A stretch of 64,000 nucleotides of DNA from assembly GCA_013399695.1 (NCBI GenBank), contig VXAU01001866.1, positions 62,001-126,000 on the forward strand. Direction: 5' to 3'. Shown one piece after another: positions 1 to 12,752 of this stretch. The stretch's first letter is position 1, and the number at the start of each line of letters is the position of its first letter. A model generated the notes under the pieces. It worked only from the letters and a program-made list of their open reading frames with translations, ran no database searches and was not told where the DNA came from. The stretch is from Formicarius rufipectus (lineage: Eukaryota; Chordata; Aves; Passeriformes; Formicariidae). The position numbers and the translations under genes were made by a program.

Positions 1-1920
1 GGGTAGAAGGAAAATTTTCAGTAGCAGCAACACCTGTTTGTGGCTGCACTTGAGTGTGCGGCTTTATTGAGGGTGTTTCTGCTTCTCCTTCCTCCTGGAT
101 CCAAGGAAGGAATGGGGGTCAGTGGTAAGTGTGAAAATTCCCTTTGCTGATAGAAACTGCTCCTGGGTGCTCCATTCACAGTTCCACAGCTGAGCCAAAT
201 GCAGCTTTGGCTGCAGGGCTTTCTTGTGTAGAACTCTGCAGGCAGTCACTTGGCATCAAAGCCCTGGGAATCTGAGAACATTTTGCCTTCCTGGTTTTGA
301 AGGTTTGATGTTCCTGATGCTTCTGCCTCTGTCAGCCTCGGACATAAATGTCTTGCTCTGAGTTCTGTTTATCACAGATGCTTTTCAAGGTGTTCTATGA
401 AAAGGATTTTTATTAAACAGGCTTTCTTCTTCCTTTCCTTTGATGGCTGCTGTGAAGAGAAAACTGACTGATCTTCAGCAAAGCCCAGGATTTCAGTGCT
501 CCAAACACTGAGCTGGGAGGCCAAGGTCAGGTTGGGGTTTTTCTCAGCTATTCAGATACACATCTGTTGAAAACAGCTGGAATGTAGTATTTCTCTCTCT
601 GTTTGATGAAATGAAAACCTTTTGAGTGATAAATGAAAGATCAGCTTATACCCAAATAGTCAATACCTTGGAAGTTCAGGCACTCCCCTGGGACAAGGGA
701 AGCAGCAACAGGAAAATTGGCCCAGTGTGTCCCAGAGTGACATAACAATGAAGGAGGTTGTATTATATTTAAAGCCAACTGAAATTGCACTCACTCCTCA
801 CTAATCTTTCCTAGCTGAAAGTCTGTTCTGCAGCACGTTAACAAGAAGTGATGTTGGACAAGGAGTGCCATGAGGAATTTCTCCCTGTCCCCACTGCAGG
901 ACTTTGTTTTTCATTTAAAGGCTGGGAGCAGGCAAGAGAAGAGCCCAGTAATAAACATTAGCAACAGGTTTTTTTTTCCAAGGGTGGTGTCTTTTAAATG
1001 TCAGGAAAAGGAGACCTTCCTGCTTTGCACATTTTAATGGCCATTGCTTTGTTTTTCACGTCTCTTTTGTGGCATTTTCTGTTTCACCACAGAACTTGTG
1101 CAGTTTTTCATTGAAATTTTAACAGTGTGGCTGACAGATGCCCGTAGAAAAGATATGCAAAATGTTTTAAGCTGTGCTGTTTATAGGGAGTGTTCACTGG
1201 CAGCTGTGCTATTTTTAGCACTGGTGCTCCAGCTGAGACTTTGCTGTGTTTGTTCAGTGCTTCATTGTCTGGTAAAAATCTAGACTAAATTTAATGACTT
1301 GGGAAGTGGTGCGTGATGGAGGAATTCTCAAATTGTTTTGATGTTAAACAGTGCTTAAATCTCAGTATCCCTTTAATAAGCAAAAATTTAGACTGAATTT
1401 ATTAGAGGCAAGGTTTAAACTGACCCTTCAGCAGGAGTGAGGTGGGGGCAGCTCCCTCTGCTCTTACAGTGCTGGTGATGCCATCCTGACCTGCAGCACC
1501 TCCTCTAGAAATGCAGAACATCCAAACTTCACATTTCCTGTGAAAAATCAATTCCTGTTAGATTGAAAATGAATCAAGTTTTAAAACTTCCCCTGGGAAA
1601 CACCAGCGGGAATCTCCAAGGAGCACTGCCCTTCTGGTGTTTGAAGGTGAGCTGGAAACACAGGTGGTACCCAGGGTTTACAAATATCCCCTCCTATCCT
1701 GGTCCCCCCAGATTGTAGGATTTGGGGGACCAGGCATTTCGTTTGCTGGGGTAGCACCCTAGGGATTGTTTGCTGTTCACCTGTTCTCCTGACAACAATA
1801 TCCTGTGTTTTGAGAGCTTTGCATTTCCCTCCTTTGGTTTTCATGGCTTGTGACCTCAGTGTGATTTTGAGGCACATTGCAGAGGAGGTGATTTAAGGCT
1901 GGATATGGGGTTTTGATAGT

Positions 1921-1960
1921 GAGGAATGGAAGGAAGGGAAGGAAGAGAAAGGCAGGAGAA
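1921..1960. repeat. Purine-rich GGAA-type low-complexity tract
   Basis: About 40 bases are almost entirely G and A on the plus strand, built from GGAA and GGGAA units. This is simple low-complexity sequence. It could bind ETS-type factors, whose core is GGAA, but nothing else supports that. Confidence 0.5.
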
Positions 1961-4900
1961 CTGTGGGGAGTAACTTGGGATGTGGGGATGGCTCCTGCAG
2001 GGCTGTGGCCACGTGTGAGGGCTGGGGCAGGGACAGCTCTGCAGGTGAGGTAAACACCTTGCAAAGGGGCACATTTGACTAAAGAACCCAGAATCTTGGT
2101 GAAACTGGGCAGCTGGGAAGGTTGTACGTGTCTGCTGGTGGTGTTAGTGTGTGCCACATGTCCACTGTGGCACTGCCCAAACTCATTAACACCTTCAGAA
2201 TATTGTCCAAAACACTGCCTGGGAGGAGTTGTTTGATTTTCTTTATCGGGTTGCCAAGAACTGCAAAGACTTGGGAAACAAGCCATAGGTAGATTCTTAC
2301 TTACCGAGGGAGGTGGCCATGGATGGCCCAGTAATGGCACAAACCCCAGTGTTGTTCTCTGCGACTTTCCTTTTGCCCCAGGGTAAGGAACACTCAGAAG
2401 CTCTGGCTCCCATGTTCTTTGTTCCTGGCCACGGTCCTGTGCCTGAGTGTCCTGTGGGCCCAGCAGATGCACCTTTCAGAGCTTACCAAGTACAGCAACA
2501 GCCTTGGTGACATGCTGGGAGCTCTCAGCACTGCCTGGCTTAGAAAATTACTGTCCAAGGAATGGCTCATTCAGTGCTGTGACACAAATTTGGAAATTGT
2601 ACCAGAAACTTTCAGGCAAGTTGAGGATTGACTGTTGTCTCCTCATCTTTTCCTTTATCCCTGTTTTCAGTCCTTTCCTTCTGGTAGTAACCTTACTTTC
2701 CCCTGACAGTGGGCTGGTTACTCTGAAAGGAAGTAAGTAGCAGATTTGCTCTCAAGTAATGCAGAGTGAGTTTTTATCTACCAGCCATACGTAATAAATG
2801 AGAATGAGGTTAAAAACCCTGGTCTGAGGCCAAACTAGAATTGCTTCCAAAAACATGCTTAGAGGGGTTTCAGCATACTTTTCATGATCACTCATGTATT
2901 AGGGTAAGTTTGTCTCCTTACAGCTGTGGCAGTCCAAACAATTTAGACACAGAGCTGCCTTTTAAAGCTTTTAAACCTATATTTCCCTTGGAGGTCTTCT
3001 GCTGTGCCACTAATCCCCTAAGTTATTGCACTGAAGGCACTCTATAATCCTTTAATTCAGTCTGCTCTCAATAGAGATGGGAACGAGCTGGGTCAGGGAA
3101 CGTTCTCCTTTGGGCATTATCAGTTTTGCTTTTTTCAGTTCAGACACCAGTGAGGGTGGTTCAGCACTCCAGAGAATATTTAAATGCAGTTACCAATTGC
3201 TCGTGTGTTTGTGTTTCTGCTGATTAAAAAGGTACACAGCCCCCAGAACTCCCTTACCCGTGTCACTGGTTTGTGCAGCCTCAGGTCAGGCTTTTAAACC
3301 TGGCTTTTAAATCAGGTGACAAGTGCTGGCTCTGTGAGGACTGTGAACTCCCAGCCCTGTAGAGCTGCTGAGGGTCAGGGAACAGTGTCAGCCACAGGGG
3401 ATTCTGGAAGCCTCTCTCCCCCAGACCTGCAGGAGACAGAGGTTCTGAGTCACAGAACTCTTGGTGGTGCTGCAGGGAGAGCTTTGTGGGGATGAGCAGG
3501 GCCAGGCGAGTGTTGTGCTGATTTTAATGAGCAGAAATACTCTAAAAGGCTGTGAAGAGCAACACATGGGCTGAATTTGGGAGGTTTGTCCTGTCCGTTG
3601 TTTTTTTTCTTGTGTGAAGAGCATGTTTTCATTGTAGGTTTTGAGAGCCAGGATGGGACCCTGGTCTGCTCTGAGGTTCATTTCTGAATCCTGCCCTCTC
3701 ATCATCACTTCAAAAGTTCATTTTAAGTTGAGCATTGAAGCATTCAATTGGAGGAAAAACATGCCCTGCACCGGTATGGACTTTGAGAACACTGACAGGA
3801 ATAAAGAGGGACAGAGTTTTGCTTCATTAACATTTACACTGAAAGAGGAATCCTCAGATGCTGAGCACTTAATGTTTCCTTTTGAAGAAACCAATTTATT
3901 TGAAGTGCAAGTTTCTTTTGTACATTATGTGCTCACATTTTTGATTTCTTACAGCACTTCTGCATCAGTGAATTTCTTTTAGAGTCAGAGATCAAGCCTG
4001 GGCTTGTTCTGAAGTACCCAAATGTGGTAATAGGTGGACTGGTGTAAAATTTGGCATCTGGAGTTAAATTACAGGATGCTTCTTAAGCTTCTTGGTTACT
4101 ATAGGAACAAGTAATAGTCATCCTTCATGATTAAGCAGTGTCCATGGTAACCAAACGGGCAAGTTTTAAATGAAAGACATTTTCCCTGTACATTTTTAGC
4201 AGTCAGAGGTTACCAATTATTACCTTTACCCCCTTAGATGAGAACACAGTTTGGTCAGGCTGGTGTGTTCTTGAAGTGAGAGCCCTTGGTGTTCATTTAC
4301 ATACCTTCACTTCCAGGACCAGCTGGGTTTTGGGTGACCACCAAAGGAACATTTCAGAGAGGGGGGTGTAGTGCATGGACCTCCCCAGGAAAGGGGAGTG
4401 GTGGTCACTAAATTGCTCTGTTGTTCTGCAGTGCTGCTGTTCAGCTGCCACTCTGCTCCTGAGAGGGACTGCAGGGCAGCAGTGGGGGGAGGAATCCTTA
4501 CCTGTATTTGGCGTGATTTTTAGGATGGAAAATGCAAGTGTCAGTGCTGGTGTAGGTAAGAACATCCTCCTGCTCCCTCCCATTCAAGAATAGGATGGGA
4601 AGCGAAAGCAGGACTGCTTTTTGATGGGTTTTGTCTCTCCTTGGCCATGGTGTTTGCTTGAAAACTGAGTGTCTGCAGCTCCACCTGCGAGCGTGTTTGC
4701 AGAGCAGGTTTGTGTGAGAGGAGCAGAAATACCCACCCCCAGAGGAAACAGGAGTATCAGTCACAATCAATTAGGATGTACATTCCACAACTTCTAATTG
4801 TGAAGCAGTTTCTAAGGGAGTGTGAGCAGCCAGGAGGGTGCGTGAGGATCAGCAGTGAGGAAGGAGGGATTCCCAGCAGTGCTTTGGGCACCCAGCACAG

Positions 4901-5113
4901 GGCCCATTGCCAAGGTGTGCAGCCCTGCTGTCCTGGCACAACAGCTGTGCAAACACCTGCCAAAAATGATCAGGGTGGCAGAGCACTCATTTATGAGCAT
5001 TGTCTTCTATCTAAGACATATCAAAGTGAGGGAGATTTGTTTCTGTTTGTGAGGGGAACTCTTAGACCTCCTGCAGGAATACTTGGAAAACCAGAAAAAG
5101 CCCTCCCAGCTCT

Positions 5114-5155
5114 CCCTAACCCTGTCCCCATCCCTGTCCCTAATCCTAACCCTCA
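5114..5155 (-). repeat. Degenerate interstitial telomere-like repeat (seven CCCTAA-type hexamers)
   Basis: Seven consecutive hexamers keep exact 6-base phase. Units 1 and 5 are perfect CCCTAA and the other five differ by one or two bases. CCCTAA is the complement of the vertebrate telomere repeat TTAGGG, so the G-rich strand is the minus strand. Short interstitial telomeric tracts are known in vertebrate genomes. Chance similarity in a C-rich simple repeat is the alternative. Confidence 0.55.
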
Positions 5156-6639
5156 GTAACTGCAAAGGGAGGGAGAACAGTGGTTACAGACTTTCTGCCC
5201 TTGCTTCTTTGATACTTCACCAGAACAGATACTGTATTTTGCTGCCATCCAGTTTGTTAAAATCCAGTATTCCTCCATGTTTCCAGTGATGCTGCATCCT
5301 AAATAACCAGTGTTAAATCCCAGCCTTCTGCTTTCCTGAGCAGCACTACAGTTTCTTGGCAGTCCCAGTTTGGGTGAGTTTGCCCTGGGCATGGAGACTC
5401 TCTGAGGCTGATGTAAGAGCCACATGAACCAAGTGAAATTCCAGTCTTAATGTTTGGTCTATTATGCAGATGGATGTGAACAGAGATACGTGTGTGACCC
5501 CATTTATCTCTCTAATGAAGTGCCATCAATGGAACATCTGTTTCTTTGCTGGAGAAGATGAAACCTCTGATGAATCATGCTTATAAATGAAGTATTTATT
5601 TATTTAATTTGCATGTTGCTGGTGCAGACCTGTTCCAACAGCCACTGTGCACGGCTGCAAAAATGGGCTGGGAATTAAACCAGGTGAGGTGTTCCTTTAT
5701 ACTGAAGGTGTTTCCACCTGAAAGAAACTGTTCTGACCTGGCTGGTGGCTCACCTGGCCAGTCAGGTGTTAGGAGAGCCCCAAACCAGCGCTGGGTGAGG
5801 CATCCAGGTGACACATCCGGGTGACAGTGGCAGGGCTTACAGGGTGGGGATGTTTCTCCTTTGCCTCTGTGGAGAAGGCGCTGCAGGAAGGCAGTGTGGG
5901 AACAGTGTGGAATCCTTGCAGGAAGGTGCAGCATGATGGATGAGCCTAATTTAAATCTCCCCAGAGCTGACTTCTTGTTCTCCACACTCACATTGCTTGT
6001 CTTTATCATCACATGGGATGAAGCTGATGTTCCATTTCACTTTATCCTCCTGTTTAGTTTAGCCAGAGTACTGGCAATTGCTATGGTCTGGCCCCCAACT
6101 ACACTAGAATTTCATCTTTTTCTCATGTATTTTTTAAGTCTGTGCTTAGTTTCAATTTTACCCTGGAGAAAAGGCGCCTAATGATATGCCCTTAGAAAAA
6201 GAGGAATTTGTTCTGTAGCTCTCACACCAGAGAAAGATAAATATCATACATATTTTATTTCAGAGACTGATAAATAAAGAATAAAAATACTATATAGTTA
6301 AAAAATACCAGGCAGAAAAAAGGACTTTGTAATAAAGGCTGCTCAATCAGCATGATTTGCTGTTTATTTTTAGGAAGGGAGGGACATTTTTTGGATGCCT
6401 TATGTTCTCTCCCCGGCACCAGGTCTGGGACCTGCAGCTGTGCCTTTTGTCCATGCCTCTGATCTGCTCCTCAGTTTTGCACCACCAAGAAGTTGCTGTG
6501 GGTATTTCCAGACTCACGCAGAGCCTCATCCCAGCTTTCCTTTCCCGTCGGTGCTATCCTCTCCTTTCCCTTTTGCCCTCGGAGGGTTATTTTTTCCCAT
6601 GCCAAGTACCTTGACCTGTCTCCCCAGGTAAAGAATCTA

Positions 6640-7030
6640 TTCCCCCGGGATTTCTGGGGGGGCAGGGGCAGCACTTGGCCAGGGCATCGCGGGGTGCGCT
6701 GCCCTGCCAGGGGAAGGGCACCGCAGGGAAGGGTGTCCGGAGCAGGGCGAGCCCTTCGAGCCGCAGCCGGAGCACATCAGCCCCTCCAGGGAGAGCTCCC
6801 CGAGCCGGAGCTGGGGCGGTGCTGGGCGAGCTTGGCCAGCCGAGAGCCTCCAGCTCCATCTAGTGAGGCAGCGGGATTGCTGCTGTGCCCCAGCCCCCAA
6901 TCCCTTGGCTGAGAGAGCGCAGGAACAGCTGCCTGCAGCCCTGCGAGGTGGACATCCCACCGGAGCTGCCCAGGAGACAAGGGGCTGTGACCCTGGGCAG
7001 CCGGAGCCCGCGGCAAAGAGGAGGGCAGAA
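6640..7030. other. CpG-dense GC-rich patch
   Basis: CpG dinucleotides and GC content are clearly raised over roughly 390 bases compared with the flanks. No exon of DAB2IP or another gene could be recognised in any frame. It may be a small CpG island or just a GC-rich segment. Confidence 0.35.
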
Positions 7031-8799
7031 AGTCCTTGTGCTGTTTCATGCACCAAAAAGCACCTCAGCAGCTGCTGGGGAAAGAGTTCTTTTAGTGGGG
7101 GATGTTAGAGAAAGTAGAGGAATAGCTACATATAAAGTACTCAGAAAAATAGCAGAGCTTTTTTCAGTGCTGTGCTCAAGAGCCATTAATAACACTTGCT
7201 CAGGAGCAGGATGGGGAATATTAAATCCATGATATCCAGGAACCTGACACAGAGATGATGGGACATCCATTAAAGTGCACAGTGTGCTGTGGCAAAGGTC
7301 ACTGTCACTTCAAATCATTATTCAACAAAGCAAAAGCTCTTCTTCCAGAAGTTCTCAGTCCCATTTTGTGAGAAGATGGGCATAAATTTTAGCTGAGGGA
7401 ACCAGTGTGCTCTGATGTTTTTAGGGAGATGTTTTTTGCTTTCCAGCCCCTTCTAAGAAGGCTCTTCAGTTCACAGAACTGTCCCATCCCTGTTCTTGGA
7501 GCTGTAGAGGGTTGTGTGGCTCTAAGTGGTGCTTCAGGTGCTTTTTAATGCTTTTAGGCAGGGACACAGTTGAGTCAGAGATGGCATCCTGCCCACCATG
7601 CTGAACACAGTGGGTTTGCAGCTTTAATTCCAAATATTTTATGCCAGAGTGTAGCACAAAAGGCAAGTGATGATCCAAATTTTTTGTTGTTGTTCTCTAT
7701 ATAAATGGTTAGATAAGGAGGAGGTTATTTTACAAGCTGTAGTTCTGTAAACAGTGTCCTTAATTGTCTGGAAAGGTCGTGAGAGCATGAGAAAATGTGA
7801 AACTATTTCTGCTTAGAGCATGGAATGAGTTTGGAGGAAATCAGTGATTCTGGTGTGGAAGAGCTGTGGGTACAGCCAGTGGGATTGCTGGGCTTTGTGG
7901 AAGTGTGTTTGAGCCAGAGAGTCTGAGATGCAAAAAGAAATCATTTTATTCTACCAATAAAAGTGGTGGTGACACAGCTTTGCTTGGCCTGGAGAACACC
8001 CTCCCCGTGTTCACTGACTTTGCTGTCACATGAGTCTGCTTCTTCAGAGGGCACCATTCCCTTCCCTAAACATTTGCTTCATGACCATTTTTATTTAAAA
8101 GTCGACTTTATTGCCTAATAAATGTTTGACTTTTAATTAATTTTGAGTGGCACAGTGGTTATAGCATTGCTGGAAGGGGTCTACTGGAATTTGCTGCAGG
8201 ATCAGCACTGGGTGATACATTCCAATAAATAGTTCTCCAGATAAGTGAACCACAAAGGTGGCCTTGCAGATGTGTTCTTGTCCAGCTGCTGGGAGCAGGA
8301 AGGCCTTTCATAACCCCTCTGCTCATTGTCTACTGGAAATTAGACATTTTTGCATCTCTGCTTCTCAAAGCTCTTCAAGCCTCATGAAAGGGAAAATTGG
8401 CTCAGCTCAGTATTTATTATTTGCTGTCACTGTCTATTCCACTTTTTAAAAGTTCCTCTATTCTAACAGCAGCTTCTAAATCCCCCTTTGGATTCAGATT
8501 AAAGATTCTTCTTTCCTCCTGGGCTCATGTGGCCACCTAGAGCTGCCTGAAATGTTGATTTTTCTGCAGCCTCTCTTGAGTATCTGAAATCACACAGACA
8601 CTACAATATCTGTTCTCCGGGGATTGTTCTTAATTCGAAAGTGCTACCCTGAGCCTTGTTAAATCACTGTCACTGTGCCTCCTCCTCCCCTCTGGTGAGT
8701 TTGGAATAAGGAGTTATTAGATAATGCAGAAATTAGAGGAATAGCACCTAAATTCATTAAGCAATAAAATTAATTCCCGGGCTCTAATTGTATGAGCAG

Positions 8800-9250
8800 G
8801 AGACCGGTAATTCCTGTTCGCTCTGGTTTCCCAGAAACTCCGCCCTGGTGAGCGCTGGGGCAGCCGGAGGTGTCGGGCACTGCCCGGCGGGGCAGGGCAG
8901 GGAGGAGCTCGGCTCGGTGGATCTTCGGGAGCAGCCCGACCTCTGCAGGGCTGCCCGCCGGACCTTTGCCACCAGCCTTTGAGTCTGGTGGACTCTCAGT
9001 TCTCTGCATTCCCCCCGGACCAGCTGGTGAAGCTTTTCTGCCCTCCGAGTCTCCTTTCGCGGCCCGTCCCGGAGCAGACCCTGCCCTCCTGTGCGTGTCC
9101 CGGGGCCGCTGCCTGCTCTGGCATTCCGCTCATCCTTCTCTTGCTCTCTGCCTCCCATGAAGTCATCACCCGTCCTTCTGCTCCGGGCTGGCTCCGAGTG
9201 CCATGGCATGAGCGCTGCTCACCAGCACAGCTTCCTTTTGGTGAGTGCAG
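8800..9250 (+). promoter_or_regulatory. Candidate CpG island / alternative 5' exon region
   Basis: About thirty CpG dinucleotides fall in some 450 bases, against very few in neighbouring sequence. A strong donor, TTG|GTGAGT, closes the patch at 9240/9241. A transcript starting here could splice to the DAB2IP exon at 12753. The frame compatible with that join (phase 1) has no ATG, so the region would act as 5' UTR with translation from a Met in the 12753 exon. Island and donor are seen; promoter activity is inferred. Confidence 0.4.
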
Positions 9251-10500
9251 GGAGACGAGTTCTCCTGACCTCTCTGCAGACCCCTCGGGTTGGATGTACC
9301 TCCCTGTCTCGTTTGGAGCTGGACCAGTTTCAGAGCAGGAAATGAGCTTGCTGGGAAGCACCTGCTTGTTAGTTATTCCTTCCAGCTGATTCTCTTTGCT
9401 TTTTTCATGCTGTGTGTTCCACTGGCTCATCCCTGGAATTGTGTGTGAGAGGAGAGCAGAGAGATGAACAAACAGAAGGAGTTAATGTGTTTCATTCCCA
9501 GGAATGAGAGCATAACCCTGGTGATCTGGATTAGCTGGGATTCACAAAAGCAGGTAATGCAAATGTAGAAACACCTCACTTGCAAAGTGAAAAGTAAACA
9601 GTATTTATATTTGTGTGTTTGTTGCACAGAACAGGCAGCTCTGGAGCAGTGTCTGAGGAGGTGAATCAAAGCAGGCAATGCTGTTGGGTGGGTTAACTGG
9701 GAGTTTGGGTGTCAGGAGCTCCTCACAGCCTGTTCTGCTGCTGGGGGGAACCCCCTTGGGAGGATCACTGTGCTGCTCTGCAACGATTCCACAGTGTGAA
9801 AAACAGGCATGGAAGAATGGAGTGAGGATTAATTATCCTGCCACTTCCAATGCCTTGAATTAGTTAACAAATCAGATGTGCTTATTACTGTACAGAAGCT
9901 GTTTCAGAAATATTCATAAGCCCTAGGTCCTAAATTAATGTTCAGTGTTTGCAGTGCTGTGTGTCCTGCTGGAGAAGTGGGATAAGTTCAACCCTGGCAG
10001 CTTAAAGAAAGCTCCCTGTGCCTACACAGCAAAGAGCAGGTTGGCCCAGCTATGTGGGGTAACCTGCAAGAGGCTTTAGGGGCTCCATAATTTCCAGGAA
10101 GTTTCTCTTTGAAGATCTTATTCTGCACTGGGGAAAACAAACCATGGCAGTCTCCTGTAAATATTTGGGAAAGCAGGAAGCCCTGGTGGTTGCTCCTCCT
10201 TAAGCATTCCTTAATGAAACCTCATAGGGTGGTCAAGGTTTTTATCAAATCTGAGGCATTAAGATGTCCGAGAACCACAGTGTGAGGCTGGAACTGAGGT
10301 CAGTGCGGGACCTTGGCCCCTCTGGGAGGGGTGAAACGAAACTGCCACGAAATCTGTCCAACCAGAGGTGGAAGTTCAGGTGAGGAGGAAGGTGTGTTAG
10401 AGAAGAAGAAAAAGCTTAAGTCTGGCATTGAATCCAATCTCTGGTAGTTTGCTTGTCATGTGCAGAAGTGGGCAAGTTTGTCAGAAATGGCAGAAAATAA

Positions 10501-10543
10501 GGCTGGAAGGGATTTCAGGAGATCCCTGGTATCCATCTGCCCC
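10501..10543 (-). mobile_element. Old CR1 LINE fragment (reverse orientation)
   Basis: The stretch contains GGCTGGAAGGGATTTCAGGA followed by a GATC-type step, resembling the reverse complement of the CR1 3' end (GGTTGGAAGGGACCT...). It is short and diverged, with no flanking CR1 body visible. Confidence 0.4.
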
Positions 10544-10950
10544 AGGAGAGGGGAGGGGAGGGAAGGAAGTTCACTGCACCTGAACTGTGTCTCACAGGGA
10601 GAGCTCTGTGTCTAGACCAGCCCAACAGTCCCTGGTAGGAGAGGCCTCTTTCCAATGGCTAACCCAAATATCTTCTGCTGCAAATGAAGACATTTCATTT
10701 TCAGCCTCTGATGATTCCAGAGAGTTTCTATTATTGCCTTTCAGCGCCCATTTATGTGGCCACTGGTTGTGGGTTTGCTGTGACAGCACAGCAGTGACCC
10801 GACCTGAGACTGTGCCTCCAGCCTGGAGAAGTAGAAAGGGCAGTTAAAGCTTTATATGTTCATGTTAAACTGTTCTGCTGTACCTTCCTGGTAGTTAGGA
10901 GTTACTAATTTACCTGTAAGCTATTTTTATTAACCTTTAAAACAAACAGC

Positions 10951-10996
10951 TCCCCCATCCCCCCTCCCCCCCCAAACACCCACACCCAACCCTCCT
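10951..10996 (-). repeat. C-rich low-complexity tract with minus-strand G-quadruplex potential
   Basis: C-runs of 5, 6, 8, 3 and 3 are separated by loops of 1 to 5 bases, so the minus strand satisfies the usual four-tract G-quadruplex pattern over 10952-10987 and the plus strand could form an i-motif. No gene context tells whether this matters. Confidence 0.6.
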
Positions 10997-12489
10997 TCCA
11001 GTTATTTCTGGTGTCTTACAGAGGGTTTTGTAACATGTCTCTCCTGCAGTGAAACCCACAGTGCTTCAACGAAGCTAAAATGGAGATTTGACTCCAAACA
11101 TTTTATGAGTTTAATACTTGGAGGAGGCTTTAGGACCTAACCCAGCTCTTTGTTTGGGTCTGGGTCAAACTGGTGTGTTTGCTGGCTCTGTTAGATGATG
11201 AAGTAAGAGGTTAAGAGAACAGTTTGTGACTTCAGTGCCATCAAACGTGGGTCCAAAGCAGCCCTGGGCTTTGGCAGAGCTGTGACCCGTGTGGCTGGAA
11301 GAGGGATCACGGTGGGAGATCACCCAGAGTGAGATGGTTGTGCAGCGGGTGTGACCGAGCCCTGAGGGGCTGTCAGGAGGCTGTAAGACCCTCACAGTGC
11401 TTTCCCCCGGTGCTGGGCAGTGTTTTGGGCTGGGGAGCACAGCTCAGTGCCTCTGGGGGGAGTCATTTCTTGGAGCTGCCTTTCACATAACCCCATCGTT
11501 CCTGTTTTCCAGCCAGGTATGAGAAATGCTTTAAACAAATGTTGTTTTTTCTGGTCATTAGGAAAATGCAAAGCAGATTCTGCAGTTGTCTTGTCATCTC
11601 AAGATCACTTCCAAAATGCTGTGATCAAGTAGTTTCTTTATGACAGCCCAAAACAAAAGGAGGCTCAAAGGAATGGGGTGGGAGGCTGAATGTGAGAGGA
11701 GATGATGCCTGAGTAGATTCAAAGTGCAGAGACAGTGGCCAAGGCATTAGGAGGCTGGGCTGGAAGTTGGGCAGGCAGTGAGCTGCTGGCCGGGTGTCCT
11801 GCAGGTGATGTGGAAGCCAAGGACAGTGTCACTGAGCCAGCACCTCACCCAGTCCATGGCTGGAATCTCAGTCTGTTCTGTTGGAATAGCTGAAGACACA
11901 TCTGAGGAGGTGCTGAGTGGAATTGCCAGTGTTGGGTGCTCCTGCAGATCCAGGTGACAGGAGGCTTTGGGGAGGGCAGAACCTGCCTGAGGGACCAACC
12001 TCCATGGCAATGCTTGGCTAGGGAGGACTTGCGTGGTTTGGGGAAGGGATGCTTCTTACAAGGTCTGAGCATCACTGAATGGCAGCTTGGAAGTAAATCT
12101 ATTTTTCTGAGTTCCACAGTGCTTTTAGAGTGGGTTGTGAACCTCTTGATGCTGTAGCTGACCTGTCCCCTCTGAATCTCCTCAGTGCTGGGCCTGCCTC
12201 TTAGTTTGGCCTTTTCCACCCCTCCCTTCCTTGCTTGCAGGGACGGATGTAAGTATTCCTCTCCTCATTCTGTACTTTAGCAAATGCAGGATTTAATCAT
12301 TTTTTCCTAGTTCCAAAGCAAATTGCCAGAGGAATTAGAGGGGTAACTTAAGCATCCTGTGCCTGTAACCCCATTAGCAGCCTCCCTGAGGAGGATCAAA
12401 TCCACAAGTGCAGGGATCTGTACTTTGTGTGGAATTCTCACTCAGCTCGATGCCGTTTCTGTTTACTCATCTGCAGACTGGAAGTAATG

Positions 12490-12752
12490 GTAATGCCAAC
12501 CTGTCGGGCGGCATCTGAAGCTCACAGTCGTGTCAAAACTGCTAATTGTCGACGGTGAAGGTCTCGCCGATGGGATCCCGTTCGGGGCGGCTCCGGGAAA
12601 CGGGAGCGGAGCCCCCGGGGTGGCCGTGCGGGCTCCTTTGCAGGGACATCCCAAAGGCAGATGCCCCATTTTCACGTCCTGCTGGCATCGCTGGGCCGGT
12701 CCCGTGCTGGGGGGAGGTTGTGACTGTGCTTTGTGCTCTGTTCCCTCCCCAG
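12490..12752 (+). promoter_or_regulatory. CpG-rich sequence immediately 5' of a DAB2IP exon
   Basis: CpG density is raised from about 12490 up to and into the exon at 12753. The exon's reading frame stays open back to about 12530, but contains no ATG before the acceptor. This could mark a small intragenic CpG island or simply GC-rich exon flanks. Confidence 0.35.

Larger units (their letters stand above)
1..12752 (+). other. Non-coding sequence upstream of the first DAB2IP exon (probable 5' intron)
   Basis: No recognisable coding exon lies here. The exon at 12753 opens in the middle of a codon, so a coding exon must exist further 5'. The two human first-exon peptides I remember (an Arg/Ser-rich one and a short MEPDSLL type) have no counterpart that I can see, so it probably lies outside the window and this is intronic for at least one isoform. 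Contents are a purine-rich GGAA tract near 1921-1960, telomere-like hexamers at 5114-5155, CpG-dense patches at 6640-7030 and 8800-9250, one old CR1 scrap near 10501 and a C-tract near 10952. The rest is unremarkable mixed-composition sequence. A 231-codon minus-strand frame at 1777-2472 is judged to be chance. Confidence 0.7.

Noticed and set aside
1777..2472. 231-codon minus-strand open frame
   Set aside because: No recognisable domain, no conserved splice context, and part of it is a low-complexity GGAA tract. Long frames occur by chance at this GC level.
8979..9240. Open frame in the CpG island that would join the 12753 exon in the correct phase
   Set aside because: As a coding first exon it fails: the frame lacks an ATG and its peptide does not resemble any DAB2IP N-terminus I know. 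It is kept only as a possible untranslated exon.
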